Of a stretch of DNA of 64,000 nucleotides, positions 21,600 through 34,474 are shown one piece after another. Within the stretch, counting starts at the first letter, position 1. Every line of letters starts with the position of its first letter. The stretch comes from Capitulum mitella (Eukaryota; Arthropoda; Thecostraca; Pollicipedomorpha; Pollicipedidae): positions 22,568,596-22,632,595 of the forward strand of contig CP099844.1 in assembly GCA_030062745.1 (NCBI GenBank). The letters are read 5' to 3'. The position numbers and the translations under genes are program-made. The notes under the pieces were generated by a model. The model ran no database searches and was not told the DNA's origin. It was given only the letters and a program-made list of their open reading frames with translations.

Positions 21600-22300
21600 G
21601 TCAGACAGCTTCTGAGGTGGCGGCCTCACAAGCTCTCGTCCTCCGCGTGGCTCCTGAGCTGACCGGCTTGGCTGGCGACAGTCAGCAGCGAGGAGCCCTG
21701 GCGCCGCCGGGCCGTACGGCGGCGGCCGCCCGGCCCGGCCGGTCGCTGTCCGCCGCTCGCCCCGCCGTCCGCCGTTCCGCCGGAGCCCGAACGGCGGACC
21801 GCGCGGCCGCGTAACGCCGCCGCCGCCGGCGAGGAAACCACGCTGTTACGAGCGGGCGCCATGTGGTAGAAACTGAGGCGGCCGGCCACGCCAGCCAGGC
21901 ACTAGCTGCTCTTGTTTTCACCCCGCGCCTTCGGCGCCGGCCGCGTGGCGGGCCGGACCGGTTTTCCGTGTGGCCGCCGGGCCGGCAGCGTGGATTGCAC
22001 GGACGCCGTGCTCGCCGTGCCCTGCTCGGCCGTCCTGTCGCGGCCCCGCGGCCGGCCGCCTGGCCCCGAGCGTGGCCCGCGAACCGCGCCGCAGCGCCGG
22101 GACGTCCCAGGCAGTCGGCGGGCAGTCAGTCTGGAAGCACAGAGAAGCCACAACAGGCCGATAAGCCGCTGAGCCGCGGGGTCAGGGTGTAGTGAGGCGG
22201 GCGGGAGGCCCTGCAGAGAGCTGGGAGGGGCGGATCGTCGCGGGTGGTCCCCGGCCCCTGTCACCGGGTTCCGAGGCCTGGCGGAGACAGCTGGCTTCAT
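21600..22300. other. orphan CpG-rich island
   Basis: GC-rich with GCCGCCGCCGCC and GGCCGGCC runs. At least five overlapping frames are open at once, so none can be favoured. Confidence 0.5.
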
Positions 22301-24830
22301 GTAATCCACCGGGCGGCCTCCAGCTCTCCGTCCGTGGTCCCTGTCGTGGACGTCGCCTCCAAGCTGGCTGTATGGAGTAGATTCAATCGGACATCCCTAA
22401 TGGCCAGTCACCTGGCATCCCTAATGCATCATGTATTCTGTTTTAAGGTCGCTGGCCACATTCCTGTAAATGGCATAGGGCCAAGGGTGTCGGATACCAC
22501 AAATCAGGTAGGACAGGGGGCCCTAACAACTTTGATAATTTTTAACATTGGCTCTATAGATGTGGCATGGAAAGAAACTGCTGCAGAACGGCTCTGCTAC
22601 TGCCAAGCTCAAAAGCTAAAGTCCTCCCTTCCGTACATGCACAGGGTGCTTCAAATGTCGGTACATTTGTGAATTTGGCCTGTGGAGCTGGGCGTTGCTC
22701 GGCGTGAGCCCGCTGGTGGCCGGGACCCGCCCCGGACCAGTTGGTGCGTTCGGTGGGCGGCACGGGGGCGACGTTTGTCGGTCAGACGTGCCGGGCATCG
22801 CAGAGAGAGGCGTCCAGCCGAGTCACGCGCACGCGGAACGGAACACCTCGAGTCGGCTTCAGGCTGCGGGCGGTAAACAGAGGCACGAGGTCGTGGCTTT
22901 TTAGCGCAGTGGAGTGGCGTTTGTAGTTGATTCTAGTTAACGTCTTCTGTGCTTTAAAAAAAAACGCTTTTTTGATCGCACTTCGAGGATTGTCACGTCA
23001 TCATTTTTCGTAATGTTTTACATAAAAATGGCTTAAAACGTTTACCAGCATGCTCTTATTTGCTTTACACTGAATGAGCTGGCTATGCAGCACTTTGAAA
23101 GCTGTCTTGGAGATGTCACTAGACACCAAAGTTAACTCCACACCTTCATAAACGTCTGGAATCAAAGCATCAGAGTTCTAGTACCATATTGCCACGGAGA
23201 TCGATTCCTTGCTGGAGCTGGGAATGCTATTATTGGCGTGAGATTCCTGGTAGACATTGCAACTTTTGCGTCTGATTTTTGGTACGTGCAAGTGTATCTA
23301 TATGTGAATTTTCCGTAGGAGTTATTAATGAGAACTCAGTTATCGAAAGACTCGTAAGGATCGGCCGCTTACCTCGAAAACTGCAACGGCGCACAAGGGC
23401 GCAAACCCGAGACTGCATTCCGTCGTCTGTCACAGGACGGGAACGCGGTGGATCGCCGCCGTGTCGGGGCAGCGGCGTCTGCCATCCCCGTCACGTGACG
23501 GCTCCGCGGTCTCCGGCCGTGCCGCCGCCGCCGCTCGGTCGCTACAACCGCCTCTGCTCCTGTTTCAGGATGACTCATGCTCCGGTGACGTCCAGCGGCT
23601 GACGGCGACACTCACGCAGGTAACGGTCCTCCTCGGCTCGCCGAGCCGCCGCCGGTCGCGTCCGCGGGACGAATCCCGGCCGGGCCTCGACTGAGGTCGC
23701 TGAAAACGTCCGCCAATTGGTGGAAGACGGGCCGAAAGCTGCCATGTGAGCTGAAACGTGTCTCCTCAGTCTTGAAGTGCGCTCATCTGACGGTATACCT
23801 CCACAGCATACAAACTGTTTTACGGAGAAGAAAAACATTGTGATGCACATGCTTAGGCATTGCCCAAGCCGTTGGGGGAATGTATGCAGAAGGTAATGGC
23901 GAAGATTCATGTCATAGACTGTTTAAGGAACGGCTGATATCTCTCCCTTTCATGGTAGTGGTCTTCTTCGATCACGTACACGTTTCCTTTAAAACTTATA
24001 ATTGTAGTCTTTGCTTTATAACGGACGTTTCTGTCTGTCATAACCTGCACTGCGCCGTTTCCTAGATACCCATGGTGCGTTTCCCGGTTCCTGTTCGAGG
24101 CAGGCTTCCTGTCCCAGTTTGGTGGAGTACGGGCCGTGTCGATTTTTATCGCCGCGACAGACGAGATCGGAGTCTGAACAATGGCGGCTCCGCCAGTTTC
24201 CTCCGTTTCCGGCCTCTGTGGCGACGGCTCCGGAACTGCGCGGGGTCAGCGATTGGCACCTGGGAACCGTCTTCCCCTGGGGTCACGGCCGGCGCGGATT
24301 GGCGACAGCAGCTGGGTCACATGGCAGCCACAGGAGTAGGAGCGGGTCGTATTTCGCACCGCCTTCGCCCGACAATGAGCAACGCTCTTGCTGCAACCAA
24401 ATGAAACAGCGAATGGGGTAAGGAAAGGATAATGTTTAGAGCATATTTTAAATTCTACCTGTTCACCACGTAGGTGTATGGGTCCATTGGGCTCTTAGGG
24501 CAGCGGCCCTATTAACTCTGCAAACATCTAACATAGTCTTCATGATTCCGCACGGCAAGAAATGTCCTCATAATTACTCTGGCCGTACCGATATAGAAAA
24601 CGCTCCTGCGCGTGTGCTGTCGTTCTTAAGCTCATGCACTGAAAAATGTAACCGGTTTAAACTGGTTTCAGGCATGTTGTTGTGATTCGAGGTGCCAGTG
24701 TTGTGAGCTCAGGCTTGAAATCCTTAACTGGGAGTTATTTGGAGCGGTCTGCAGGACGCTAAGCTACGTCAGGAAAGTCGCGGCGGGCCGGAAATAAGGG
24801 CAAGGAGGACTGGCGTCCTGCGGCACTCCG
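22301..24830. other. intergenic, no gene seen
   Basis: Mostly AT-richer DNA; a small GC-rich patch lies at about 23420-23700. No recognised gene or repeat. Confidence 0.5.
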
Positions 24831-25920
24831 TCTCACGGGTCAAGCCACATCCATCAGGCGGCGGTCGGCCCCCGACTGGCCGGCGACCTCAGCGTGACCT
24901 GACTTCCTGCGGCGGGCCGCCGCCGCCCGGCAGATCTCACCGGCCGTGCGGCCGTGCGTTTTACCACGTAATGGCGCGCGGCGGCGGCGGCGGAGCGAGC
25001 GTTGCCCCTGGTCGCTGGCCGGCGAGTTTCTCCGGCCGCGCAGTTTCGCCGCTGACCCTGATACGTTCTCAGCCGTGGCCGGCGCCGGCGGCGGCGCGCG
25101 CGCGCGCCAACTTTTTGCCGCGTGGCGGCCGACGCGCCGCGGAACGCCGCGTTTCGCTTTCGTCAATGGCGAACTGTTGTGCGGCGGTCTCGGCGCGGGC
25201 TGCCTCCGCGCCCTGTTTGCTGATCGGCGCCATTGTGACAAAAGTGGAGCGTCGCGCGACGGAGGCTCGGCAGCCGAGCGTCTCGGCCGCCGCCGCCGCA
25301 GCGGACAGTTAACCGATGTAAATGGCGCCCGGAACGGTCAAATCTGCGCTCGTCAGCCGTGATTTATTCATATCAGCGGGAGAAAGTTACGGCCGGTCTT
25401 CGCCCCGGCGACGGCGGCGGCTCGCGGCGGCGACGGTCCGCTGACCGGGCGGCGACCTCCAGCCGTGCCCGGCGGCCGCGGCCAGCTGCCAGCGGCCGCC
25501 CCAGCCGTCCCGGGTCCACCCCGGGCGGTGCAGGCGGGCGGCCACTCTCGGCCCACACGGGCCATGACCCGGCGCCGGGCGGGGCGCCGGCCCGAGGGCG
25601 GGGCGGCCAACACCCGGCCGCGCGGCCGACCCGACCCGGCGACCCGGCGGCCGGCGACCCGGCGGCTGGCACACATCGACCGCCGCCGTCGCGCCGACCG
25701 GTCCGGCTATCGGCGGCGGCGCGCGCTTTTTCGGGCGCGCGGAAACGCCGATCGGCCGATAGAGCGGCCGATTGCGACTGCATGGCGTCGATAAGGGTTT
25801 AACGAACCCGGCGCGGCCGAGGTTCTTCCAGGGCGGTGCCCGGTCGGTCCGGTGGAACGACCGCCGGCCGCCGGTTGACTGCCGAGTTTGACCCACTGCG
25901 GTCGCAGCGGGTGGCATGCC
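24831..25920. other. large orphan CpG-rich island (two lobes)
   Basis: Two adjoining lobes, about 24831-25320 and 25370-25920, among the most GC-rich of the window. The sequence between them (TTTATTCATATCAG) is AT-rich. Up to six frames open simultaneously; no family recognised. Confidence 0.55.
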
Positions 25921-26279
25921 CTGATATGCGTGGTCCGGTAACCCTCAACCGGAAAAACGCTCTTGGAGTATGCCCATAAAGGCAGTCCATTTGTTTTCCG
26001 CCAACAAAAGGAGTCTTCTCGCGTGCCGCGAGTGATTTCCGTTGTGGTTTTAGGGCTGATAGGATGTAGTGATATTCCACTTATTAGGACGTTTTTACTA
26101 CAACGTTGGGCCCGAAAATGTCCGTTTGGAAACTAGCATTCACGGGGAATGTTTTCGTCTACGTAGTTGAAGGAAAAAGAACAAACGGTAGCCTTCGATC
26201 GCCGTAACGCCCGTTGTGTGGCTTGATCTCGGATAGCTAATTACTTGTTTAGACCCAGTGAGACGCAGTGCGTCTAGGG

Positions 26280-26710
26280 CATCATACGTCCGACACCACG
26301 GACGTGATCCACGTTGAGCGGAAGACCGCAGACATAGCGTCTGACGAGCTCCGAGCGCAACAGAGGTGTGCGACCCTCGCCACCGGTCACTCTCCGCCGG
26401 CGGACGACTGTCTGACCCACATAGCAGGCCGTCAAGGCGGCGCCGACGTCGCCCGAGCCACCCCAGTCCGGACTCCGGTCTCCGGCGGGCGGGCGGCGGC
26501 ACTCAGGACGTCCGATGGACGGACAGCGGCGGACGTGGCTGGGCTCGGCACGTTCGGAACGCTGAGTCGGGATGCCGACGATGGGAGCGCCGCGGATGAC
26601 GCCGGGAGGCCGCAGCGACGGCCATCGCACGCGTCCGACGGCGCGCTCCTCCGGCCGGACGCCAGCCGAGTGCGCGGCGCCGACCGGCGACTGCCGGGTG
26701 TCTGAGGGCT
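26280..26710. other. orphan CpG-rich island
   Basis: GC-rich block with GGACGG/CGGACG words. No domain recognised in any frame. Confidence 0.5.
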
Positions 26711-28080
26711 GGTGTTGAGGTGCTGGTCTGATGTGCCCCGTGGGGGTCCGCGCTGGATTTCGACAGCGTGATTCGTGAAATGTCAGCTGGCTTTATCGCC
26801 GGTGAGACCTTGGCTTTGGACCGTCTTTGTTTCCGTACCGGAGTGTCTGAACAACTTGTGGTTGAGCAAATGAGGAAAACATGGCACAAAAAAGTAATTG
26901 ACGGTGACCGCAAAACGAAATGGGTGGCTTATTTACTCTACCAGGAGTATGCATGGGGCTATGGGGACCATGGGAACAATGCTTTCTGCTCCTGGAATGG
27001 TCTGAGAAACCATCGGGAGTGGAAAAACCTAAAAAAAAAACGCATGAAACTGGAATCAAGGCATCGCGTATATTGGGCAATATTGGGCCAATACATACGG
27101 ATCAAAGCGTACCAATATTGTATGGCTGACGAAGAAAAACCAAAAAGATGGCGGTGATATAATAAGAAATATGTGATCGGGATCATGGTTCAGAATGTTT
27201 CTTCACATACCAACGAAATGATAGCCCATCCAAATGAAAGATGTTCCGTGAACTCCAGAGTCCAGGACGAAAATGAACCCAAAACGGCATGGCCGTGTCT
27301 CCAAGTGACATGCAAATCCATGGACCGTCATGCGGCAGTACTAAGATCCGTAGGCTAGTGGAAAACCATGGCTCACACCCCCGTTTCTTCGTCTGTGGAG
27401 TCAGCCACCTGGTGTCCCGGAACGAAAGGGGCTCCGCAACCTGAGGTCCCGATGCGTGGCGTGTGCATGCATGCCGTGAGAGCGTCTCGGACGGCAGGAT
27501 CCACGCCCAGATTCACCGGAGGCTTGAGAGACTCGACGTCTGAAGGCCCCCGAAACAAGGACCGCCGTAAAGAGTGACAGATTTCAGAGCCTGTCTTCGT
27601 CGTAATGGCCCAGAACTGTGAGAGGGCCCCCAACCCACATCCCCCGTCGGTGAAAAATTTCGGATCGTGAATCGAGGAGCTACATGAGTCCCCAGAATCT
27701 CAGGACAGATTGGTATGGGGCCGTCAACCGTCAACCGAGATATGTGTCCATATAAGACTAGATAATGCAGGCTGCAGGTTCCCGAGCGCGATGGCGCAGT
27801 CAAATCGAACACAAAAATATTCCAAGAGTTTTCACTTGTCAACACCTAGTCGCCTGATATATGTTTCACGATACAGCATAGTCAGATTAAATTCTTCATA
27901 ACAACTAGTCTTCGGATATCCTCGATTCACAGAAACCTACTCGGAGTCAACAGTGTTATGCTGGAGGCAACCGAGAACAGCAGTCTGTTGTTGGCATCTG
28001 GTTCGGCAACGCCCGCGTGTTCGGCCTAAATTCCTACGTCGACCGATGAATAATAATTGATCCATCTGCAGCGGCATGTT
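26711..28080. other. intergenic, no gene seen
   Basis: A 129-residue plus-strand frame (26768-27157) of neutral codon use is the longest here; it matches no family known to me and is within chance expectation for 64 kb. Confidence 0.5.
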
Positions 28081-28089
28081 TTATGCATG

Positions 28090-28285
28090 GCCGTCGGCCG
28101 TCGTCAGGCCAGCACGTGGCGCGCGGCGCGGCCACGCCCGCCGCCGGCGTCGCAGACGTCCCGTTCAGGTCGGGCCGCCACTTTTACTTCTGAGTCAGTG
28201 TCGGCCGCCGGTAACGGTGCCGACACGGCCCGTGTTTCCTGGTACGGCCGCCGTGCCTACAGCCGGCGTGCGGGCGTGTCGCAAG

Positions 28286-28324
<39 letters not shown>

Positions 28325-28563
28325 GACTGCGCAGGTCGCGACGCCGCCCGCTGGGCCGGTCAACGTCCGGCCGGCAGGAGGAGGCCCGGGTTTCGACACC
28401 GGCCGCGCCGCCGCGTCACCAGTTCTGGGCATCGACTCTGGCGAAAGCGGCTGCATCTGCGGCCTTGCGGACATGCGCACAGGCTGACGTCACAAATACC
28501 CCGGAACACGCCCACGTCTAAGTGGGACAAGGCTGTTGCAATAACAGGAAAGGCTGCCTGAAA
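28090..28563 (+). promoter_or_regulatory. candidate promoter/first-exon CpG island of the zinc-finger gene
   Basis: CpG island containing about ten uninterrupted CGG repeats (28292-28322) and, at its downstream edge, the perfect CRE palindrome TGACGTCA at 28485-28492. It ends 260 bases before the acceptor that opens the zinc-finger exon. A plausible donor GTAAAT starts at 28564, so a non-coding first exon ending at 28563 is possible. No transcript evidence is available. Confidence 0.35.
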
Positions 28564-28827
28564 GTAAATGTTTTCCGCTAAATCCACACTCGGATTCCCC
28601 ATTTTAAGTAGTTATTTGTAAAATGTTCTTCGCGTAATTCAACTGAACCAGCTGATTGTGTCAGGAGACACTGATTAATTATCAGTCTATTTTTGCTCTT
28701 CCATTTTCCTTTTTCTCAAGGCTTCCCTTCCTGCCTCTCTTTTCCTATCCATTTTGCCATCTCCCGACAAAGCTCTTATGCTCAAAATGACGTGATACCT
28801 AAAACAATGTGTTCCTGTGCATTTCAG

Positions 28828-28901
28828 GCATCGAGCATGCACCGTCGTCGTCGAGTCCGCTGGAAGTCCTGCCGTGAGCTCTACGCTTTCAACACTGCAC
28901 C
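28828..28901 (+). other. 5' UTR part of the zinc-finger coding exon
   Basis: Pyrimidine-rich tract and CATTTCAG end at 28827, a good 3' splice site. An in-frame TGA at 28875-28877 lies before the ATG, so no upstream exon can extend the protein in frame; any upstream exon is non-coding. Confidence 0.6.
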
Positions 28902-29981
28902 ATGAAACTTTACCCCCAGACGTCCCCTGATTCCGTTCAGGCATGGACGCAGGAAGACTTCGGCTTCCCCGTCGACAGTAAGAGCGGACTCGAGTCGGCA
29001 CTGGACACCATCTTCCCGCCGCAGTCGCCGGCGCCCTCGTCGTCCACGACGCCCGCCTGCGCCGCGTCGTCCAGCTTCGCCGAGCTGAAGCCGGTGCCGC
29101 CGCTGAAGGCACTGACGCAGTGCGACTTCGTCGGCAGCTCGGGCGAGGCGGCCGGCTCGCCGGCCTACTACCCGGCGCCGGAGCCGGGCCCCGGCACGCA
29201 GGACATCGTCTCCACCACCACCGCCGGCATGGGCGAACTCGGCGACTCGGTCATGATGAAGCCCGCCGAGGCGGGCGGCATCGAGTCCTACCTGCCGGCC
29301 GACAGCGCCGACGACGACTTCGCCTCCATTATCGGCAACGCCATGGTCGACCCGCAGCTGGTCGTGCCCGAGAGCATGGAGCTGGGCAACTTCACCAGCT
29401 CGGACATGCACGACCTGGAGGCGTGGATCGAGGGCCAGTCGCAGGCGCAGCTGCAGCGGTACGGCGCCGCCAGCCAGTCGCACGCGGCCGCCGGCCACGC
29501 CAGCCTCCAGTACAGCTCCGCCAGCCCAATGCTGCAGACGCTGCTGTCCGGCAACGGCTGCGGCGTGCCGTACAGCGGCTGCTCGCGGCCGCCGCCGCCA
29601 CCCGGCTACGGCGGTATGCTGCACAACATGCAGCTGCAGCAGCGGTTGCAGCGGCCTCTGCTCACCTACAGTCCGCCCAGTTACTCGGGGCCGGACAGCC
29701 TGACGCGCGGCGCCGAGCCGGGCAGCTCCTCCAAGAAGCGCCGGCCGCTGGCTAGGCCGCTGGTCGCCATGCCCATCGCCACGGAGGGCACCAAGGACAA
29801 GCTGGTGCACCGTTGCACCATCTGCAACCGCGGCTTCCTCAACAAAAGCAACATCAAGGTGCACCTGCGCACGCACACCGGCGAGAAGCCCTTCAAGTGC
29901 GAGACGTGCGGCAAGGCGTTCCGCCAGAAGGCGCATCTGCTGAAGCACTACAACATCCACAAGCGCATCAGCAGAGACTGA
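28902..29981 (+). CDS. C2H2 zinc-finger transcription factor, two C-terminal fingers, 359 aa
   Basis: Complete coding sequence in one exon, stop TGA at 29979. Finger 1: C305, C308, H321, H325 (helix contacts N314, S316, N317, V320). Linker TGEKP. Finger 2: C333, C336, H349, H353 (Q342, A344, H345, K348). The protein ends six residues later with KRISRD. A basic NLS (KKRR) is at 278-281. The N-terminal 300 residues are low complexity (S, P, A, G) with acidic/hydrophobic patches around 134-144 and 159-177 (SMELGNF, DMHDLEAWIE) that could be activation segments. Third positions are overwhelmingly G or C, as in the RNF168-like exons. Two adjacent fingers with a canonical linker imply sequence-specific DNA binding. 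The finger pair is well formed, but I cannot name the orthologue with confidence. The opposite strand is also open (440 codons), a by-product of the base bias. Confidence 0.93.
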   Translation: MKLYPQTSPDSVQAWTQEDFGFPVDSKSGLESALDTIFPPQSPAPSSSTTPACAASSSFAELKPVPPLKALTQCDFVGSSGEAAGSPAYYPAPEPGPGTQDIVSTTTAGMGELGDSVMMKPAEAGGIESYLPADSADDDFASIIGNAMVDPQLVVPESMELGNFTSSDMHDLEAWIEGQSQAQLQRYGAASQSHAAAGHASLQYSSASPMLQTLLSGNGCGVPYSGCSRPPPPPGYGGMLHNMQLQQRLQRPLLTYSPPSYSGPDSLTRGAEPGSSSKKRRPLARPLVAMPIATEGTKDKLVHRCTICNRGFLNKSNIKVHLRTHTGEKPFKCETCGKAFRQKAHLLKHYNIHKRISRD

Positions 29982-31820
29982 TCCAGCGCCGGGTCGGCCC
30001 GGAGCGAACTCGAGCCAGGCTGGGCGGATACTGGCCAGTGTGCGTGCAGACGAGCGAGTGTGCGTGGTGCGCGTGCGAGTGCAGGTTCCGAGTGTCACCG
30101 GCGATGCGGCGCGGGGCTGACCGCGTGCTTGTCCGGCCGCCGCCGCCGCGCTGGGCCCTTTCAAGGCTGCCCACCGAGCCCTGGGTCGGCAGGTGGGCCT
30201 CACGATGCGAGAAGGAGAAAGCCCGGTCGTCGACCTACTGGCGGGTCAGCGCCGGCCGACGGCGGCGCCACCTGCGCCCGCCGGAGGGCGGAGGAGACGC
30301 CACCTTGTCCCCCGAGCCCCGCGGCTCCCGGCGCCGACGGCGGTGACCGCGCTGCTCTCCGCAGCGGCCGCCGGCCGCCGGCCGCGCCTTCGGCCGGCCA
30401 GGTAACACCAAAAGTGTTCTGGTTCCCAAGTGGGTCAGTCGGATCCGGCGCGGGCAAATCTGGGTCGACGGCCCGCCGCGCGGCCGGCGCGCATGCGCGC
30501 TGGCCGGCGGGCTCGTCCGGGCTTGACGTCACCTGGCGCGCCGGCCGGAGGCGGGAGAGAGAGGCGGAGGAGCGGCAGAGGGCCGTCCGCCGGAGGGAGG
30601 GAGCGCGCAGGACGGGATGCGGCACGCAACGCAGACGAGTGTCCGAGGCGTCCGCAGAGATGGAGGGGAGGAAAGAGCCGGGAGGAGGTGGAGGGCCGAC
30701 GCGGGAGAGCAGCCTCGTACCTGAATCAGACGACTTGAATGATGTTTTCTATGATGCTTCATTTACCAAGACACCGACTCAATTTCGACTGTTCTTGTAG
30801 GCTGAACGTCTTGAGCGAGTATGTACGTTTTAGGTACACATCTGGGGGTGGGGACCATTCAGTTCACTGAACTGCGCCGAAGGCCTTTTCCGTGTTTTTC
30901 TAAGCGTCCGACTCATTGCATCAGCTTTTGTCGCGTCGTGGTCGGTCGACCGGTCTCCGGCGGTGGCCAGCCGCGTCCGGAGACGTACCGCTGCCGCCGC
31001 CGCCGCCGCCACCGGCCCGGCCTGCCGCCGCCGCCGCCTCGGTGGAAAGCGGCTGGCCCACATTGCCGTGACACTTTTGCCCGGGGCGCGGTGGCGCGGC
31101 TTGCGAGCCGGCCCGGCCCGGCCAGTCCCAGACGGCCGGGGGCGGCGCCGACCCCCGGGGCAGGGTCGAGACCACTGCTCGGGACCCCGCGGCTCCCGAG
31201 AGGGAGGGGGAACACCCGCCGCCGCCGACGACCGCTTCCGAATCCGGGTCAGAGAACAAAGGGGAGGGCGAGCCGGAAGAGCGTCGTGCGTCCCTCGCCG
31301 GTCGGCGGCCGTCGACGACGGTGTCGGTTCGTCGCGCGGGACCCGGGGAGGGGCTGTCGGGCGTCGGCGGGGCGTCTGACTCTGGGCCTGTGATATGGGG
31401 CCGGTCCGTGGTCTGTGGGTGTGTTTATACTCCGTCCGTCCGAGACCGCATGCGCCGTACAAACGGGACCGCGGCCTTGCCGTCCCAGCGGCTCGCCCGC
31501 CGGAGCTCGGCGTGCTGTTTTGTCGTAAGCGTTTTGTCTATTTATTTCCTTGTTTTGACCGGCCCGTAATCGTGCGTTCGGATAGGCCTCGAGCGGGAAT
31601 GGGAATGGTGTGTCCGTTCAATGTGTACCTGGACGCCAATCTGTTGTTGATTTTTTACTTGTTGCAATTATTTGTGTTGTTTCGCTGCTCTCTGATCCAA
31701 AGGTAATGTTTGGATGTGTTGTCCTCAGTGTTACACTTACGAAAGTGTTTTATTTGTTGCAAATGCCCAGTTACCAGTAGTGGATAACGTCGTCACCTCA
31801 TGATGCTACAGCGACCCTGT
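29982..31820 (+). other. probable 3' UTR and GC-rich downstream region of the zinc-finger gene
   Basis: GC-rich to about 31400 (with a second lobe 30940-31400 of CCGCCG runs) and a second CRE palindrome at 30524-30531, then mixed. No additional coding exon is recognised. If the poly(A) signal at 31821 is used, this is a 1.8 kb 3' UTR; the alternative is that the second lobe belongs to another transcript. Confidence 0.4.
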
Positions 31821-31826
31821 AATAAA
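31821..31826 (+). terminator. candidate poly(A) signal for the zinc-finger gene
   Basis: First AATAAA downstream of the zinc-finger stop on the plus strand found by eye, 1.84 kb away. Motif only. Confidence 0.35.
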
Positions 31827-31849
31827 ACTGGAAACATGGTACACTCGAC

Positions 31850-33572
31850 TTGAGTTAGGTTAACCGCTCTGATCGTTACCGATTTGCTACCGTACCTGTT
31901 CTTCGTCCGCTGTCTGCGTCTCAAGGCGCTGCTTCCCTCCTAAGCATAGCTCAATGGTTTTGGGGACGCCTGCAATATGTAAATATAGTATTTGGTTTTC
32001 GTACGAATGCCTGTTTCTTCTCGGCAACCGCCAGTGCGGCCGTGCGGCTTCTTCTCTATTCTGTCTTTCTTCTCTGTCGTCTATCACTCCGACTGGAAGT
32101 CACCGGCGTTCAGCAGCGCCACACAAGTTGTGCGACGTTGCTCGGATGCTGTTTTGTGACATAACGGCCTCCGAGGACAGTCACACGCGGCTGCAAGGAC
32201 GACTGCAGCACCAGCGCTCAGAAGAACATGGCAACAGTCTTCATGTGACAATCAGCCTAGCCGACTCAAAATACTTGTTCAACTCCTTGTAGAATGTTTA
32301 TAACCGATGCTGCATGCATGATCGAATGTCCTTTTTCAAATGTCCACACTGCGATATAAAAGGACTGAAAATGTCTTTACGCGAAAGGTGCCAGTGCAGT
32401 GAATGAAAACGTATATGGCAGGTAAGGTGGTCAGAAGAACATCACAGACAGTTCTAAAATAGCAATACAGATTATTCAGTTATTATAGGCAAGAAGGAAT
32501 GGGCCGTGGCATTGCTTCCGCTCCCGATGTCGACTAGATAGATACCACACAAGCGTAGATTTTCCACTATCTTCCTCCTTCGCATTCAGTGGAAAACAAT
32601 CGCCTCACGAATATTTGCATGCATGGTTTCATTTGATATGATCCCTTTCGCTTGTAGTAATCTACGGTTAGAATGAGGTCCATCTTACGCACGGTTCGGT
32701 TTACACGTAACGCGGGCCCATGGTGCATGATCACATGCACGGGCAGGCATATCGTTTGCGCTATGTCAGCAGCAGAAGCGATAGATTCAGCAGTAGCAGC
32801 AGCAGCAGCGTGCAGATTCAAATACCGCAAAAATCATGGGATGTATAAATACATCTCTAGGACGGAAACGTACGAAAGACCATGGATGATATCAAGGGCA
32901 TTAAGCATGATACACGGATCACACTTTGAGCTGCTGTCTTTTGGAGTTTCGAAGTTATCTAAAAAAGGAGTGGGAAAAATTGTCCCCAGGAAGCTGCGGG
33001 CAAAGTTACGGACCTTGACATTGCATGCATCAGGTAATATGAAGGTTTGTTCCCGTTGTCATTGTCGTCCCGTAACACAGCGCAGCTTAGTTTCATGCGC
33101 CGATAATAGACATGCAAGAAAAAGGCAACGAACATAAACAGTGCACATGAAGTGAAATATTTCATCTATGACAAGGCTTGCACACAGTTCAACGCAATCC
33201 ATGCGCTCGCTGCTCTCAGCGTCGTCTGCGAAGGCGGCTGACACGAGCAGGCAGATGAAACTCAAGCCGACTTGGCATTGCGAGATGACTTGGATGAGAA
33301 TGGTTTGATTCGCTACAGGTTGGACGACAGTACCCTAGTCTGGAGTCTGGAGTGGCTCGAAATTGTCAGGATTCCGCTGCCTAGCATCACGCAATTAAAC
33401 AACATCACGATCGAAATCACAAAAACGATGGATTAAACGCCCATCAAAAACATTATCACCTGCTCATTCAGAGGAAAGGGAGCAAAAGGGCTACTAGTGT
33501 GACACTTCCTGTGCAAGTTTGCCATTTTGCTAATGAGTAATGACAAAGCCGCTTTTCCTTTATCAAGCATTC

Positions 33573-33609
<37 letters not shown>

Positions 33610-34474
33610 GTAAAAATAATAGCTGCATACAGGTATGAGATAAAACATGCACTCCGCCGATAAAAGATGTATTCCGCTGGTTTCAGAATACATCGTTCCC
33701 ATCGGTCAAAGACATTCATCCATAATTTTACGTCCGTATAAGACTCGGATGTAATAAGAAAAATAACTTTACAAAGAATAAACAAATATGCAAGAAGCCT
33801 TGCACACCACACACTGAACCTGCAATGATCTATACGCGATGTACCCATGAAACGAGGCTAAATCGAATGAACACAAAGAGCCCCCTTTAGGCTGCCTTCG
33901 ACAGACGGACAGACAAACTGACTGAAACATCGGCTCATGAGCAAAGGTGTTCCGCCTGGCAACGCACCGTACGTCCACATGGCTGTCTATGGTGTCTATG
34001 GATTGTGTATTTGTACACTCAAATCAAGCCTTCAAGATCATTTAGGGCCTAGTACTGTACCAACTACCAGCACCGGCTAGCATTGCACGCAGAATCATCC
34101 CCGTTGCTCTGACAAAGCTGCAAACTGCTCTCAAACAAACCCATGCACCGTTAATTGACGGCGTGGCAAAACATCAACACCCGGACACATATAATACCGA
34201 ACATGGATGACTCGGGGGCGCAGGCTTTCAAAAATCATAACGGAAACTCAACGAAGCCACAGTTCGAAAAGCTGAAGGCAAAACCACGATACATACTATA
34301 GTAATAACTTGCACACGCTGTTCCTTCGTGAAATTCGTGCAATCTTGAGCAACACAATAATGTTTGTGAGTGATGACTGCAACTCTTTGGGTACCCGGCC
34401 CACCGCAATCATACAAAAAACTTCTGTCGTTTTCAACAAAACGACAGAAACTTTGTCAAAAAAAACGCCCGCAA
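31850..34474. other. AT-rich intergenic, no gene seen
   Basis: No recognised coding sequence. A short CAG microrepeat lies near 32770-32812 and an AAT array at 33573. Confidence 0.5.
33573..33608. repeat. (AAT)12 microsatellite
   Basis: Twelve uninterrupted AAT units. Confidence 0.98.

Noticed and set aside
25359-25917. Several 100-176 codon frames in the CpG island
   Set aside because: Up to six frames are open at once, which reflects base composition; no domain in any.
26768-27157. 129-codon frame as a possible small gene
   Set aside because: No recognised family, neutral codon use unlike the two real genes, and within chance expectation for the window.
28881-30203. 440-codon open frame on the minus strand opposite the zinc-finger exon
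   Set aside because: It is the antisense shadow of a G/C-ending coding sequence; the plus strand has canonical zinc fingers, a start in context and a splice acceptor.
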